A stretch of 64,000 nt of DNA from Chthonomonadales bacterium (GTDB lineage: Bacteria > Armatimonadota > Chthonomonadetes > Chthonomonadales > CAJBBX01), in assembly GCA_020849275.1 (NCBI GenBank), contig JADLGO010000026.1:54541-118540 (forward strand), in the 5' to 3' direction. Within the stretch, counting starts at the first letter, position 1. The number at the start of each line of letters is the position of its first letter. The notes under the pieces are model-generated. The model did no database searches. It was not told the DNA's origin and saw nothing but the letters and a program-made list of their open reading frames with translations. The translations under genes and the position numbers were made by a program. Below are positions 1-8,914 of this stretch, piece by piece.

Positions 1-732
1 CGTGGGGTAGCCCTCCCGGCCTACCCAGCAGTCGCCCTCCGCGCGCTGGTACTCGTCGCTCCCCGGCCGGGGATGGTGGACGCAAGCGGTCAGTAACACG
101 CTGAAGCTCTCCCCCTCGAAGTTGCGCCCACCGGCGTCGTGGTCGACGTGCACGCGGGCGCCGCGGCGGCTCACGCCCACGTTGCGCAGGTCGGATCCAT
201 GCCGTGTCCGCATGATCTCGTCGTTGTACGTGAACCCGACCCACTTTCCCGAGGCGTCGGGCTCGTGCTTGTGGGTGCCGCCGCGCAGCGCGCCGGGCGT
301 GAAGGGTGGCGTGACGTCGCGGCTGTCGAGCCAGCGTGCGCGGCCGCTTCCGTCCGCGTCGATAATCATTCCGCCGCGCACCGTGAAGTCGTAGATTAGG
401 CCCGATGTGAGGGCGTGGATCGCGACGACCTCCCGGTCACCGAGGAAGCTTGCGGCGCCGACACCGAGGACGGGCGGGCTCTGGCGGTAGAAGATCCCGG
501 TCTCGCCCGTGTCGACTCGCGTCTTGCCAAGTGCGTCGTTGGCGTTGATGCCTCCGGCGCCGCGGCAGTCAAAGACCAGCCAGCGCCCGTCCGGAGAGAA
601 GCTAAGGTTGTTGTCCAGATCCTTCTGCAGCTCACCGTGGGTGAGCTGGGTCTCGGAGAGCATGACGCGAACCTCCGTACCTCCCGCCGCCGCCGACGCG
701 ATGGCGAGCGCGGCGCATATGGCGGTGAGCAC
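1..732 (-). CDS. DUF3748 (YidR-like) secreted protein, 3' end cut by window edge
   Basis: This frame stays open from a GTG at 732 to base 1 (244 codons) and continues outside the window. The GTG is preceded by a GAGGGAGG ribosome site about 6 nt upstream. It starts with a short hydrophobic signal segment (residues 1-16, Ala-rich). The mature part matches from memory the DUF3748/YidR family: a TolB-like repeat motif 'SFSPDGRWLVFDCRG', then 'FTPGALRGGTHKHEP', 'FTYNDEIM' and 'DLRNVGV', all in the order seen in E. coli YidR. The family is a beta-propeller of unknown function, usually exported. It follows the large glycosidase-like gene by 39 nt and is probably co-transcribed with it. Function beyond the family is unknown. 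Confidence 0.8.
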   Translation of the reverse strand, partial: MLTAICAALAIASAAAGGTEVRVMLSETQLTHGELQKDLDNNLSFSPDGRWLVFDCRGAGGINANDALGKTRVDTGETGIFYRQSPPVLGVGAASFLGDREVVAIHALTSGLIYDFTVRGGMIIDADGSGRARWLDSRDVTPPFTPGALRGGTHKHEPDASGKWVGFTYNDEIMRTRHGSDLRNVGVSRRGARVHVDHDAGGRNFEGESFSVLLTACVHHPRPGSDEYQRAEGDCWVGREGYPT

Positions 733-771
733 AGGCGCCTCCCTCGCTACTGGATGCGCTGGCGCGCCCCG

Positions 772-3700
772 TCAGCGCCAGGCCGCGCGCACGATGACGC
801 CCTCGGCGTCGTTGGCATAGCGAACCTGGACGGTGGCGCCCTCCACTTTCGCGGAGGCCGCCACGGGGGCTCCGAGGAGCGTGCTGGCGCGGACGCCCAC
901 GAGGCGGCGGCTGCCCGCGGAGAGGCGCGCCACGCCGGACGTTCCAGAGGGCGCCCGCACGATGAAGCCCGTGGCCGCCGGGGTCTCGCTTCGCGCCAGG
1001 ACACGCCCGGCGGCGGCGAGCAGGCGGGGCAGGCGCCCGCTCGGCGCGTCGATGTAGAGCGCGGCGCGGCGCGCGGGAATGGTGGGATCCTCCAGCAGCG
1101 GCAGGCCCGGGTCGAGCAGGTCGACGAAGCGGCCGCTCGCCTCGTACTCGGCGCCCAGGGTGCGGATCGCTGTGTAGGGGCCGCGGCGACAGACGAAGGC
1201 GGCCCGCTCCTGGTACGGCTCCCCGCCTGTGGCGCATGCCCGGCGCGCGAGCGCGCGCACGAGCCGCGAGCTCTGGGCCGTGGCCGTGAAGAAGCCGGGG
1301 GCCACCCCGAAGTAAAGCACGTGGCCCGACCCGACGGGCGCCTGCCAGGCGACGGGCGCGTCGGAGCCGCGGGCCCGGTAGAGCGGCGCTGCGCCGGCAG
1401 GCGGCACGTATGCCGAGAGCGCGTAGCGACGCGGGACGCGCACATGCGCGAGCGTGGTGTCGAACGCCGGGTCCGCGGCGTCGAGTATGGGCGGCGGCGG
1501 GCCGCCCGGGCCGGTCTTGACCAGGAAGCCGTTGCCCATGTCAATGCGCAAGCCTACCGTGGCGTCGCGCGGCAGGCCGTCGAACCGGTACTGCCAGTAC
1601 CCGCTCCCATCGGCGAAGCGCGCCTCGCCATCGAACCGCGAGTCGCGCTCGTCGCTCAGGAAGCGCGTCTCAAGGTCCGACCCCGCGCGGAACGCGGCCG
1701 CCAGCCGACCGTTGATGCGCAGCTCCACCGAGGCGACGTAGGGGCCCCAGCCGTCCTCGGGCGACGCGTCCTCGAACCGAACCGTCGCCGAGCCGTCCGT
1801 GCGCGTGTAGGGCGTGAGGTCGATGCCATAGACCTTGCGGTTGCGCAGCGCGCGCTCGCGCGGGTCGCCGGTCAGAACGGCGCTCAGCGGCGGCGCCTGC
1901 GCGGACGGGGCATGATCGGCGGCGCGGGCCGTGGCGATGCCGAGTTGCGCGAAGAGGTCATCGAGCGGCGTGGCCCTGCCCGCGCGCCGCCACCAGGAGT
2001 CCGAGACGGCGGCGTACGGGTCCACACCGCCGGAGAGGACGAGCGTTCCACCGCGGCGGACCCAGGCCGAGAGCGCCCGGTGCAGCTCGGGCCGCGCAGG
2101 CTTCAGGAAGTCGTAGGAGAGGAACAGCACGCGCGCGCGGTTCAGGTAGCCGGGCTCGGCGGAACGATCCAGCGAGAGCACCTGCACCGGAACTCCATGC
2201 GCGACGAAGGGAAGCGATAGGCCGTGGAAGCCGTCGAAGTCGCTCGGCCAGGGCTCGGCGCGCTGCCACGCCATCGAGTCCGCGACGAACGTGCCGATGC
2301 CAGCCGTGCCGGACTCGACGGTTGCGGTGGAGTAGCGCCACATCTCGGAGAGTGCACCGACCACCGTGTTCACCATCGTGGCGTAGTCGCCCGGCACGCG
2401 CCCGTAGATGCGCTGAGGCCAGGGCATCACCTCGTAGCGGTCCACCTCGGGGAACATCATCGCGGCAAGCAGCACGTTGTGATAGTTGCCCCGGTAGTCC
2501 TCCATCGTGCGGTTCGGGTCGTCCTCCACCGGGTCCATCAGGAACCAGAGGCGCTTGCCGGTTCCGCGCAACAGGTTGGCCATCGACGAGTACTCGAGGT
2601 AACCCACCTCGAACGTGCGCTCCGCGCGGACGCCGGCGGCCTGCGCCGCCGAGCGCGCGGTGCCCGTCCACACCTGGCCGATCATCCCCTCCAGCGATGG
2701 GATCGCCGCCAGCGCGGCGTGCGGCACGTCGATGCCCCACTGGTAGTAGGTCACCGGGCTGTGAACCGCCACCATGCGCGTGACGGACGGCTTGAGCGCC
2801 CGCGCCGCGTTCAGAGTGTTCTCTACCTGGCGGACCGTCAGGAACGCCTTAAGCTGCTCCGCCCGGTAGCGCGTGTCGACGCTCGAGTCCGGCGGCTGCC
2901 AGGGCGATCCGTAGCGGGCCTGCCACTCCTGCTTGAAGGCTTCGCCGTAGCCGGCCGCCGCGAAGATCTCGGGCTCCTCGGGGCAGATCGCCGTGCTGCC
3001 CGCGCCGATGGCGGACGCATAGTAGCGGTCCGCCGCCTCGAGCCGGTTACGCGTCGGGAGCAGGTAATAGCTGTTGCCGCCGATGGTGATGGGCTTGCCG
3101 GCGCGGTCGCGCTGGAGCTCATCGGGGTGCTGTGCGGCGTAGGCCTCGCCCTCGCGGAAGCCGCCCATCGTCTGGAGCGTGTAGCCCGGCGCGGCCCAGG
3201 TCGCGTAGACGGCCGGGTCGGCGCTGTAGACGAGCACTGCGTCGGCGGGAACGCCGATGGCGGGGCTGTAGGCGTCCCCGGTCTGAAACGAGGTGCGCGG
3301 ACTCTCCGGCCTGGGCGCCGCCTCGGCGTGGCGCTTCGGCGGAAGGCCCATCAGAGCATCCGCCGCGTCGCTCACGCCGTCGCCGTTGGCGTCCGGCAGC
3401 AGGAGCAACAGACGGACGTCGCGGACGGCCATCGGCGCCGACGACGCGCGGAACTGGAAGGAGAGAGGAGCGCCAAGGGCGTGCCTGGCCGGCGCTGTGA
3501 CGTGCAGAGTTCGCAGCGCGCCGGCCCGCGCGGTGCGTGTGGGCAGCGGCTTGCCGGCGGAGTCCAGAACGCGCAGCGTGACGGGGCCATCCGGCCGGTA
3601 GGTGAGCTGACAGCGCGTGCGCGGCGGCAGCACCACGCGGTAGGTCCAGCCGCCGCCCTTCGCCGCGCGGCGCGCTCCGCCCTCGGCCGTCGAGGCTGAC

Positions 3701-3855
3701 CGGTTCACGACCACCGCCGCCTCCGCCGGGGTACCGGGCTCCAGCGACAGGGAATGCAGGACCTCGGCAGGGCATGGGGCGGGCCACAGAGCAAGGCAGA
3801 GAAGCGCCGCAAGGACGCTCTGAAGCGCGGGGCGGGGCCCCGGAGGAAACACCAT
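772..3855 (-). CDS. Large secreted glycoside-hydrolase-like protein (1027 aa)
   Basis: The ATG at 3855 is chosen because it begins a good signal peptide (residues 1-31, hydrophobic core followed by APCPA) after an AGGGG site; the upstream in-frame extension reads as non-coding. An N-terminal beta-rich part (about 32-170) is followed by a probable TIM-barrel region (about 200-560) containing 'AICPEEPEIF', 'MVAVHSPVTYYQWG' and 'LWFLMDPVEDDP'. Next comes a flavodoxin/GATase-like segment (about 600-680, 'LFLSYDFLKP', 'WVRRGGTLVLSGG') like the trimerisation domain of GH42-type enzymes, and beta-sandwich regions to the end. I infer an extracellular glycosidase-like protein. I cannot assign a GH family or confirm catalytic acids; the EE pair in CPEEPE is a candidate. 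Confidence 0.65.
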   Translation of the reverse strand: MVFPPGPRPALQSVLAALLCLALWPAPCPAEVLHSLSLEPGTPAEAAVVVNRSASTAEGGARRAAKGGGWTYRVVLPPRTRCQLTYRPDGPVTLRVLDSAGKPLPTRTARAGALRTLHVTAPARHALGAPLSFQFRASSAPMAVRDVRLLLLLPDANGDGVSDAADALMGLPPKRHAEAAPRPESPRTSFQTGDAYSPAIGVPADAVLVYSADPAVYATWAAPGYTLQTMGGFREGEAYAAQHPDELQRDRAGKPITIGGNSYYLLPTRNRLEAADRYYASAIGAGSTAICPEEPEIFAAAGYGEAFKQEWQARYGSPWQPPDSSVDTRYRAEQLKAFLTVRQVENTLNAARALKPSVTRMVAVHSPVTYYQWGIDVPHAALAAIPSLEGMIGQVWTGTARSAAQAAGVRAERTFEVGYLEYSSMANLLRGTGKRLWFLMDPVEDDPNRTMEDYRGNYHNVLLAAMMFPEVDRYEVMPWPQRIYGRVPGDYATMVNTVVGALSEMWRYSTATVESGTAGIGTFVADSMAWQRAEPWPSDFDGFHGLSLPFVAHGVPVQVLSLDRSAEPGYLNRARVLFLSYDFLKPARPELHRALSAWVRRGGTLVLSGGVDPYAAVSDSWWRRAGRATPLDDLFAQLGIATARAADHAPSAQAPPLSAVLTGDPRERALRNRKVYGIDLTPYTRTDGSATVRFEDASPEDGWGPYVASVELRINGRLAAAFRAGSDLETRFLSDERDSRFDGEARFADGSGYWQYRFDGLPRDATVGLRIDMGNGFLVKTGPGGPPPPILDAADPAFDTTLAHVRVPRRYALSAYVPPAGAAPLYRARGSDAPVAWQAPVGSGHVLYFGVAPGFFTATAQSSRLVRALARRACATGGEPYQERAAFVCRRGPYTAIRTLGAEYEASGRFVDLLDPGLPLLEDPTIPARRAALYIDAPSGRLPRLLAAAGRVLARSETPAATGFIVRAPSGTSGVARLSAGSRRLVGVRASTLLGAPVAASAKVEGATVQVRYANDAEGVIVRAAWR

Positions 3856-4166
3856 CCTGCTTACCCCTGATCTGGCTGGTGCGCGCCGCCCTGTGTGCTC
3901 GCGGGCACCGTGCGGATCCGCGCATCGGGCCTCACGTTCGTGACCTCGGGAGGCATCGTCGGCATGTCGGACGCGGCGAGGGCCAGGCCCCATCGGCTCG
4001 CCGTCCGCGGCCATCCGGTTGCTTCAGACTCCCGCTCCGCCTTTCCCTGCTTGAGGCCCGCGCGACCGGGCCCGGCCGCCCTCGGCCTGGTGCAGGCGGC
4101 CATGCCCCCGGTCCTCGATCCCGTGGCACCAGTGCCCGCGCCGCCATCGGGCCAGATGAGCCGCGC
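3856..4166. other. 311-bp intergenic stretch without recognisable gene
   Basis: The stretch lies between two minus-strand genes. Short open frames exist on both strands, but none has a ribosome site, signal or family motif. I saw no -10/-35 pair and no strong hairpin. It may contain a promoter for the glycosidase-like gene that is too weak to recognise, or a degraded gene remnant. Confidence 0.4.
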
Positions 4167-4451
4167 CTATGAAGCAAGGAGGACAACGATACCCTCGGTG
4201 ACCCCGAGTGTCAGGAACTCCTCGCAGGAGGACGGGATCGGCAGGGTGCGGTCCGTTGCCGAGTTGTACCTCCGCACCGCCTCCTGTGCGAACCGGAGCG
4301 GCGACAGGGCGCTGACCATCAGGCGGATCGCGAATCCCGCCCGCGCCGCGACGCGCGCCTTCATCGCCGCGACGATCGCCTCGGCGTCCGGCCCTTCGAA
4401 GGCCTCGTCCACCGTCATGTCGGGCATGCGGTAGGAAACGCGCACCTTCAC
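4167..4451 (-). CDS. Small conserved-looking protein of unknown function (94 aa)
   Basis: The frame opens with GTG at 4451, about 9 nt after a GGAG, 25 nt downstream of the DUF6807 stop, so translation from the same transcript is likely. The protein is a compact alpha/beta sequence with no signal peptide or membrane segment. It starts with 'MKVRVSYRMPDMTVDEAFEG' and has alternating charged and hydrophobic residues typical of a real cytoplasmic domain rather than a shadow frame. I do not recognise the family. Its place between DUF6807 and the large secreted protein gives no firm clue to a role. Confidence 0.6.
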   Translation of the reverse strand: MKVRVSYRMPDMTVDEAFEGPDAEAIVAAMKARVAARAGFAIRLMVSALSPLRFAQEAVRRYNSATDRTLPIPSSCEEFLTLGVTEGIVVLLAS

Positions 4452-4476
4452 AGCGGGCGCTCCGTCTCCCGAGCGC

Positions 4477-5586
4477 TCACTCCGTCGCCTCGGCGACGGG
4501 CGGCGATACGAAGCTCAGGTAGTGCTCGCGGATTCCGGCCTCCTGGGCGTCGCCCGCGTGGAGCGCCAGACGGTAGACGAAGCGAAGGGACTCGCCGCGT
4601 GGGAGGAGGTGGGCGCCGTCCTTCTGGCCGCGCGTGTAGTCGCCGAGGGCGAAGGGGTTGGCGCCCATCAGGCCGTAGTTGCGTACGTGCCAGTAGGTGG
4701 GGTAGCGGAAGCTGAGCGGGTGGTCCATCACGGCCACTCCGACGCGCCGGCCGTCGACGACGCCGGAGTAGTCGCACCAGTGCGCGGCTCGGCCCCACGT
4801 CTCCGCCTCGTCAACCCCCCCGAACGAGTTCTCGATGCGTCCACCGCGCGGGACGTCCATCGCGCTCGCCACGCGGACGGTTACGATTCCGCCCTCCTTC
4901 GTGTCGCCGAAAAGAGCATCGCCGTCCGTGGCCGTCAGAGTCAGATCGATGTCGATCAGGCGCAACTCGGGCGATCCGCGCCAGAAGGTCACGATGGCCT
5001 TCTGCTCGAGCACGCGCGCACCCACGGCATCGGTCCAGTCCGCGGTCGTCGCCAGTCGGCCGAAGACGGGCCCGCCCACGGCCTCATCGACCGATCGATG
5101 CACGGTGCGGCCGTGGCCGGGCTCCTCGCTCCAGTTGTCCACCCCGTTGACGGCGCCGAACGCGAAATAGAGCGAGCGGTGGTGATGGTGGTCGCGGGTT
5201 TCGTCCGGCACCTCCTCGGCCATGGGCCAGGCGCGGGTGAGCGGCACGCCGCCCGGCGCTCGGAGCGGCCAGAAGTACGGGCGGGCGGGCACGTCGGCGT
5301 ACCGATAGACGGTAAGCTCCTCGCCGTCGAGCCAGACCTCCACGCGGTCGCCGCGGTCCTCCACGCGCACACCGCCGCCGGCGGGGACCGGCGCTGGCGA
5401 CATCTCGAGCGTGTCGCTGGCCGCGGCGAACGGAACGATCACGGCGATGGCATCGCCATCGGGCTGGGCGGGCAGCACTCTGCCGCCGAGCGCGAGGCCG
5501 GCGGGAGCGGCGCCGCCCCAGGGGATGCGCAGGGGGCAGTGGCGGCGGGCGTGGGCGCCGGCCCGTACGAGGACTCGCTGGCTCAT
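4477..5586 (-). CDS. DUF6807 (PmoA-annotated) family protein
   Basis: The 369-aa protein matches the DUF6807 family, which databases often label 'methane oxygenase PmoA' although it is unrelated to the particulate methane monooxygenase. Diagnostic features seen are the central 'RDHHHHRSLYFAFGAVNG' segment (about residues 133-150), 'GGRIENSFGG' and a C-terminal beta-rich 'PLSFRYPTYWHVRNYG' stretch. There is no signal peptide, so it appears cytoplasmic. ATG 5586 follows GGAGGAGG closely. It lies 42 nt after prs. In Armatimonadota and Planctomycetota these proteins commonly sit near sugar-catabolism genes. The reaction is not established. The His cluster suggests a metal or carbohydrate-binding site (inference). 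Confidence 0.82.
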   Translation of the reverse strand: MSQRVLVRAGAHARRHCPLRIPWGGAAPAGLALGGRVLPAQPDGDAIAVIVPFAAASDTLEMSPAPVPAGGGVRVEDRGDRVEVWLDGEELTVYRYADVPARPYFWPLRAPGGVPLTRAWPMAEEVPDETRDHHHHRSLYFAFGAVNGVDNWSEEPGHGRTVHRSVDEAVGGPVFGRLATTADWTDAVGARVLEQKAIVTFWRGSPELRLIDIDLTLTATDGDALFGDTKEGGIVTVRVASAMDVPRGGRIENSFGGVDEAETWGRAAHWCDYSGVVDGRRVGVAVMDHPLSFRYPTYWHVRNYGLMGANPFALGDYTRGQKDGAHLLPRGESLRFVYRLALHAGDAQEAGIREHYLSFVSPPVAEATE

Positions 5587-5628
5587 CGGCCTCCTCCGCG
5601 GCGCTCGCCCGGGCGGCGGCGCCGGCCG

Positions 5629-6594
5629 TCAATGGCTCACGTATTCGGCGAACAGCTCGCTGACGGAATGATCCAGATGGATGCGACGGATGGCGTCGGC
5701 GAGCAGAGGGGCCACGGAGAGCACCTGGATCTTGCCATCGGCGGGCGGCGCCGGCAGCGGGATCGTGTCGGTGATCAGGAGCGTGCTGAGCGCCGAGTCG
5801 CTCAGCCGCGGGATCGCGTCTCCTGAGAGCACACCGTGCGTGCAGCAGGCGTGCACCTCGCGCGCCCCGCGCTCCAGCAGCGCCTCAGCCCCCTGCACGA
5901 TGGAGCCGCCGGTGTCGATCATGTCGTCCACCATCACACACACCCGGTCGCGCACCTCGCCGATGATCTCCTTGACCTCGACCGCGTTCGGCTCCGGGCG
6001 ACGCTTGGCGATGATGGCGATCGGCGTTCCAAGGCGCTCCGCCAGCGCGCGGGCGCGGGCGACGCCGCCCACATCCGGCGAGACGACGACGGTGTTCCCG
6101 TCGCGGAACCCACGCCGCACGAGCTCGTCGCCGATCATCGGCCCGGCGTAGAGGTGGTCAACCGGCACGTCGAAGAAGCCCTGGATCTGCCCGGCGTGCA
6201 GGTCGATGCACAGAACGCGGCTGGCTCCGGCCACCGTGATCAGGTTGGCTACCAGGCGCGCTGTGACCGGCTCGCGGGGCTTCACTTTCTTGTCCTGGCG
6301 CCCGTAGCCGTAGTAGGGGAGCACGACGGTGATGCGGCGCGCGGAAGCGCGTCGGAACGCGTCGATCATGATCAGCAGTTCCATCAGGTGCTCGTTCACC
6401 GGTGTGCACGTCGGCTGTACAAGGAAGGCGTCCAGCCCGCGGGCGCTCTCGTCGATCTTGACGCAAGTCTCGCCGTCCGAGAAGCGGTGCACGGTGAGCC
6501 GGCCGAGCGGCACGCCGAGCATGGACGCGATCCGGGCGGTGAGCTCCGGGTTCGCGGTACCGGTGAAGACGCGCAGGTCAGGCGTCGGAGCCAT
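5629..6594 (-). CDS. prs: Ribose-phosphate pyrophosphokinase
   Basis: A 321-aa PRPP synthetase, making 5-phosphoribosyl diphosphate from ribose 5-phosphate and ATP for nucleotide, histidine and tryptophan synthesis. Seen: N-terminal 'LRVFTGTANPELTARIASML', 'SDGETCVKIDES', the catalytic-loop region 'YYGYGRQDKKVKPREP' and the C-terminal PRPP-binding loop 'CVMVDDMIDTGGSI'. Length is normal for class I enzymes. The ATG at 6594 is chosen because upstream sequence is glmU coding: the start lies inside the last codons of glmU (17-bp overlap), indicating translational coupling. The glmU-prs pairing is a widespread bacterial arrangement, supporting the call. Confidence 0.97.
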   Translation of the reverse strand: MAPTPDLRVFTGTANPELTARIASMLGVPLGRLTVHRFSDGETCVKIDESARGLDAFLVQPTCTPVNEHLMELLIMIDAFRRASARRITVVLPYYGYGRQDKKVKPREPVTARLVANLITVAGASRVLCIDLHAGQIQGFFDVPVDHLYAGPMIGDELVRRGFRDGNTVVVSPDVGGVARARALAERLGTPIAIIAKRRPEPNAVEVKEIIGEVRDRVCVMVDDMIDTGGSIVQGAEALLERGAREVHACCTHGVLSGDAIPRLSDSALSTLLITDTIPLPAPPADGKIQVLSVAPLLADAIRRIHLDHSVSELFAEYVSH

Positions 6595-7993
6595 CGTGCT
6601 TCTCCCGCGCCGCCCGCCAGCGGCGCGCCCAGTCGGGCTTGATGACGGCCCGCGAGCGAGCGATGGCAAGCGAGTCGGTGGGGACGTCCTCGGTGAGCAC
6701 GCTGCCGGCGGCCGTGACCGCGCCCGCACCCACTTCGAGCGGCGCGATGAACGTCGTGTGCGTCCCAACGAACGCGCCGTCCCCGATCACGGTGCGGTGC
6801 TTGCGGAAGCCGTCGTAGTTGCACGTCACCACGCCGGCGCCGATGTTGGCTCGCGCGCCGACCTCGGCGTCGCCAAGATACGTGAGGTGCGAGGCCGAGG
6901 TGCCCGGGCCGAGCGCGGTGTTCTTGAGCTCCACGAAGTCGCCGATCCGCACGCCGTCCGCCAGCCGGCACCCCGGACGCAGGTTGGCGAAGGGGCCGAT
7001 GCGCACGGAGGAGCCGATCTCGGCGCTGACCAAGTGCGAGGCGACGATGACGCACCGGTCGCCCACACGACAGTCGCGCAGGCAGGCGAACGGGCCGATG
7101 GCGCAGCCCTCGCCGAGCGCGGTGTCGCCGTGGAGGAAGGTCTGCGGCTCCAGCACGGTGTCGCGCCCAACGGTCACGCCGACATCGACGTAGGTGGCCG
7201 CGGGGTCCACGACCGTGACGCCGGAGAGCATCAGGTCGGTCAGCAGGCGCCGACGCAGCGTGGCGGCCGCGGCCGCCAACTCGACGCGGGTGTTGACGCC
7301 GGCCACCTCCCGCGCGTCGTCAGTGGCGACGGCCTCCACGCGGCCGCCGTCCGCCGTCAGGACCCCGACGGTGTCGGTCAGTTGGAGCTCGCGCTGCGCG
7401 TTGTTGGGCCGAATGCGCGCGAGCGCGCCGAAGAGGGCAGCGGCGTCGAAGCAGTAGAGCGAGGGGTTCCACTCCTTGATCGTGCGCTCCTCTGGCGTCG
7501 CGTCGTTGTGCTCCACGATGCGCGCCACGGTGCCCTCCGGGCTGCGCAGGATGCGGCCGTAGCCGGTTGGGTCGTCGAGCGTGGCGGTGAGAAGGGTCGC
7601 TGCCGCGCTCGCGCGGCGGTGGTGAGCCACGAGGCGTTTCAGCGTCTCCGGCTTCAGCAGCGGGACGTCGCCGGCGAGCACCAGAACCTCGCCAGAGAAG
7701 CCGCGCAGGACGGGCTCGGCGGCGCGGGCCGCGTCGCCAGAACCGCGCTGCTCGGTCTGGAGCGCGTACTCCACGTCGTCGCCGAGGCCGGCGCGCACCA
7801 TCTCGGACTCGTGCCCGACCACGACCACGACGCGCTCGATGCCAGCGCGCCGGCAGGCGTCGATCACGAGGCGGGTGAGTGGGCGGCCGCAAAGGGTGTG
7901 GAGCGGTTTGGGGATGGCCGACCGCATTCGGGTGGAGCGGCCGGCCGCCAGGATGACGGCGGCGCAAGCCGGTGCGGAGGTGGGCACAGTCAT
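6578..7993 (-). CDS. glmU: Bifunctional GlmU: N-acetylglucosamine-1-phosphate uridyltransferase / glucosamine-1-phosphate acetyltransferase
   Basis: The 471-aa enzyme makes UDP-GlcNAc for peptidoglycan. The N-terminal nucleotidyltransferase shows 'AAVILAAGRSTRM' (residues 11-23) with the substrate Lys in 'IPKPLH', then 'EQRGSGDAARAA' and 'VLVLAGDVPLL'. The C-terminal half is a left-handed beta-helix of hexapeptide repeats ('AAGSVLTEDVP', 'NIGAGVVTCNYDG', 'IGDGAFVGTHTTFIAPLEVG'). ATG 7993 is preceded by GGGAG at 7 nt; longer in-frame versions overlap the promoter. The promoter lies at 8100-8129. It is the first gene of a minus-strand operon with prs and overlaps it by 17 bp. Confidence 0.97.
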   Translation of the reverse strand: MTVPTSAPACAAVILAAGRSTRMRSAIPKPLHTLCGRPLTRLVIDACRRAGIERVVVVVGHESEMVRAGLGDDVEYALQTEQRGSGDAARAAEPVLRGFSGEVLVLAGDVPLLKPETLKRLVAHHRRASAAATLLTATLDDPTGYGRILRSPEGTVARIVEHNDATPEERTIKEWNPSLYCFDAAALFGALARIRPNNAQRELQLTDTVGVLTADGGRVEAVATDDAREVAGVNTRVELAAAAATLRRRLLTDLMLSGVTVVDPAATYVDVGVTVGRDTVLEPQTFLHGDTALGEGCAIGPFACLRDCRVGDRCVIVASHLVSAEIGSSVRIGPFANLRPGCRLADGVRIGDFVELKNTALGPGTSASHLTYLGDAEVGARANIGAGVVTCNYDGFRKHRTVIGDGAFVGTHTTFIAPLEVGAGAVTAAGSVLTEDVPTDSLAIARSRAVIKPDWARRWRAAREKHDGSDA

Positions 7994-8099
7994 GTCGCGC
8001 TCCCTGATGCCGGATCGAGGCTCGCGCGCGCACCCCCGCCCTCCGCGGAGACGGACCTCCGGCATCGGCCGGCAGTCCTGTCCGCGCGGCAGCCGGGCC

Positions 8100-8129
8100 A
8101 TTATAGGCAGGCGCTCGGACCTCTGTCAA
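8100..8129 (-). promoter_or_regulatory. Sigma-70-type promoter of the glmU-prs operon
   Basis: On the minus strand a perfect TTGACA (8124-8129) is followed after 18 bp by a perfect TATAAT (8100-8105). Transcription should start near 8093, giving a leader of about 100 nt to the glmU ATG. Confidence 0.85.
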
Positions 8130-8176
8130 GTCGACGTCGGCGCCCACCCGGCTCCCTGGCGGCCCGCGGGCACGCC

Positions 8177-8206
8177 TTGACACCCGCGAACGAGCCCCCT
8201 TATAAT
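8177..8206 (+). promoter_or_regulatory. Sigma-70-type promoter of the TPR protein gene, divergent from glmU
   Basis: A perfect TTGACA (8177-8182) and a perfect TATAAT (8201-8206) are separated by 18 bp. Both this and the divergent glmU promoter read TATAATGGCC through the -10 element. The expected start is near 8213, leaving a leader of about 45 nt. Confidence 0.87.
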
Positions 8207-8258
8207 GGCCACGGTGTCGCTACGCCGCGCATTGGCCGGGACAGGGAGGAAATGCAGG

Positions 8259-8837
8259 ATGAGCTCGCTCTCAGCCCCTCTACTTCAGGCCGGCATGAAC
8301 GCCCTGAAGGCAGGCCGCACGCAGGAAGCCGTGACCCGACTTCAACAGGCCGCGAACGCCGACCCCAGCTGCTACGAGGCGTGGGCCTACCTGGGCGCGG
8401 CCCACACCCAACTACATGACTACGAGAACGCGCGCCAGGAGTTCGGTCGCGCGCTCCAGCTTCGGCCCGAGTCCGCGAAAGCGTGGTATAACCTCGGCGT
8501 GGCCCACCACAGGGCGGGCGACGAGGATGCCGCGCGGACCTGCTACGAGTCCGCCATCGAGCGCGACCCCGGCTACACGGCCGCGCGCGACGCGCTGGCG
8601 CGGATCGCCAGCCAGCCTGTCACGATGTCCTCTCTCTCCTCGCCGGGCGGCGCCGTCCGGCTCTCCGGCGCGCACACCGAGGCGCTGGACGAGCAGGCGG
8701 CCGAGCGCCCCGCCGGGCACGCCCTCACACCCCAGGAGATCGCCCGGCTCAGCACCCCACAGGGTCAGTTCCACATGATGGGGGCGCAGGCGGGCGACGT
8801 GGCCGACGAGGGCGAGGAGGAGCCTCGCGCCTCCTGA
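8259..8837 (+). CDS. TPR-repeat protein (192 aa)
   Basis: The ATG at 8259 follows AGGGAGGAA by about 9 nt and a strong promoter; another ATG at 8252 is out of frame. Residues 5-105 form three tetratricopeptide repeats, recognisable by 'LLQAGMNALKAGRTQEAV', 'AWAYLGAAHTQLHDYENA' and 'AWYNLGVAHHRAGDEDAA'. The remaining 85 residues are acidic, low in secondary-structure pattern and lack known motifs. There is no signal peptide, so it is cytoplasmic. TPRs mediate protein-protein contacts; no partner is suggested by the neighbours. A hairpin after the stop separates it from a convergent gene. Confidence 0.85.
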   Translation: MSSLSAPLLQAGMNALKAGRTQEAVTRLQQAANADPSCYEAWAYLGAAHTQLHDYENARQEFGRALQLRPESAKAWYNLGVAHHRAGDEDAARTCYESAIERDPGYTAARDALARIASQPVTMSSLSSPGGAVRLSGAHTEALDEQAAERPAGHALTPQEIARLSTPQGQFHMMGAQAGDVADEGEEEPRAS

Positions 8838-8853
8838 CCCGTACAGACGCGGC

Positions 8854-8885
8854 GGCGCCGGGGCCGCAGTCCTCGGCCCGGCGCC
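8854..8885. terminator. GC hairpin between convergent genes
   Basis: The arms at 8854-8866 and 8874-8885 pair over 12 bp with one bulged G and a 7-nt loop. No U-tract follows on either strand, so termination is inferred from position between two converging genes. Confidence 0.5.
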
Positions 8886-8914
8886 ACCGCGCGCTTCCAC
8901 GGCCCTTCCGGCAG

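Noticed and set aside
415..2220. 601-codon open frame on the plus strand
   Set aside because: It lies antisense to the DUF3748 and glycosidase-like genes, has no ribosome site, and is rich in Arg, Gly and Ala with no family motif. Long shadow frames are normal at this G+C content.
4477..5586. Methane monooxygenase PmoA
   Set aside because: The database label of this family is misleading: there are no membrane helices and no other pmo genes; it is DUF6807.
6329..8419. 696-codon plus-strand frame over prs and glmU
   Set aside because: It is antisense to two certain genes and crosses two promoters; a shadow.
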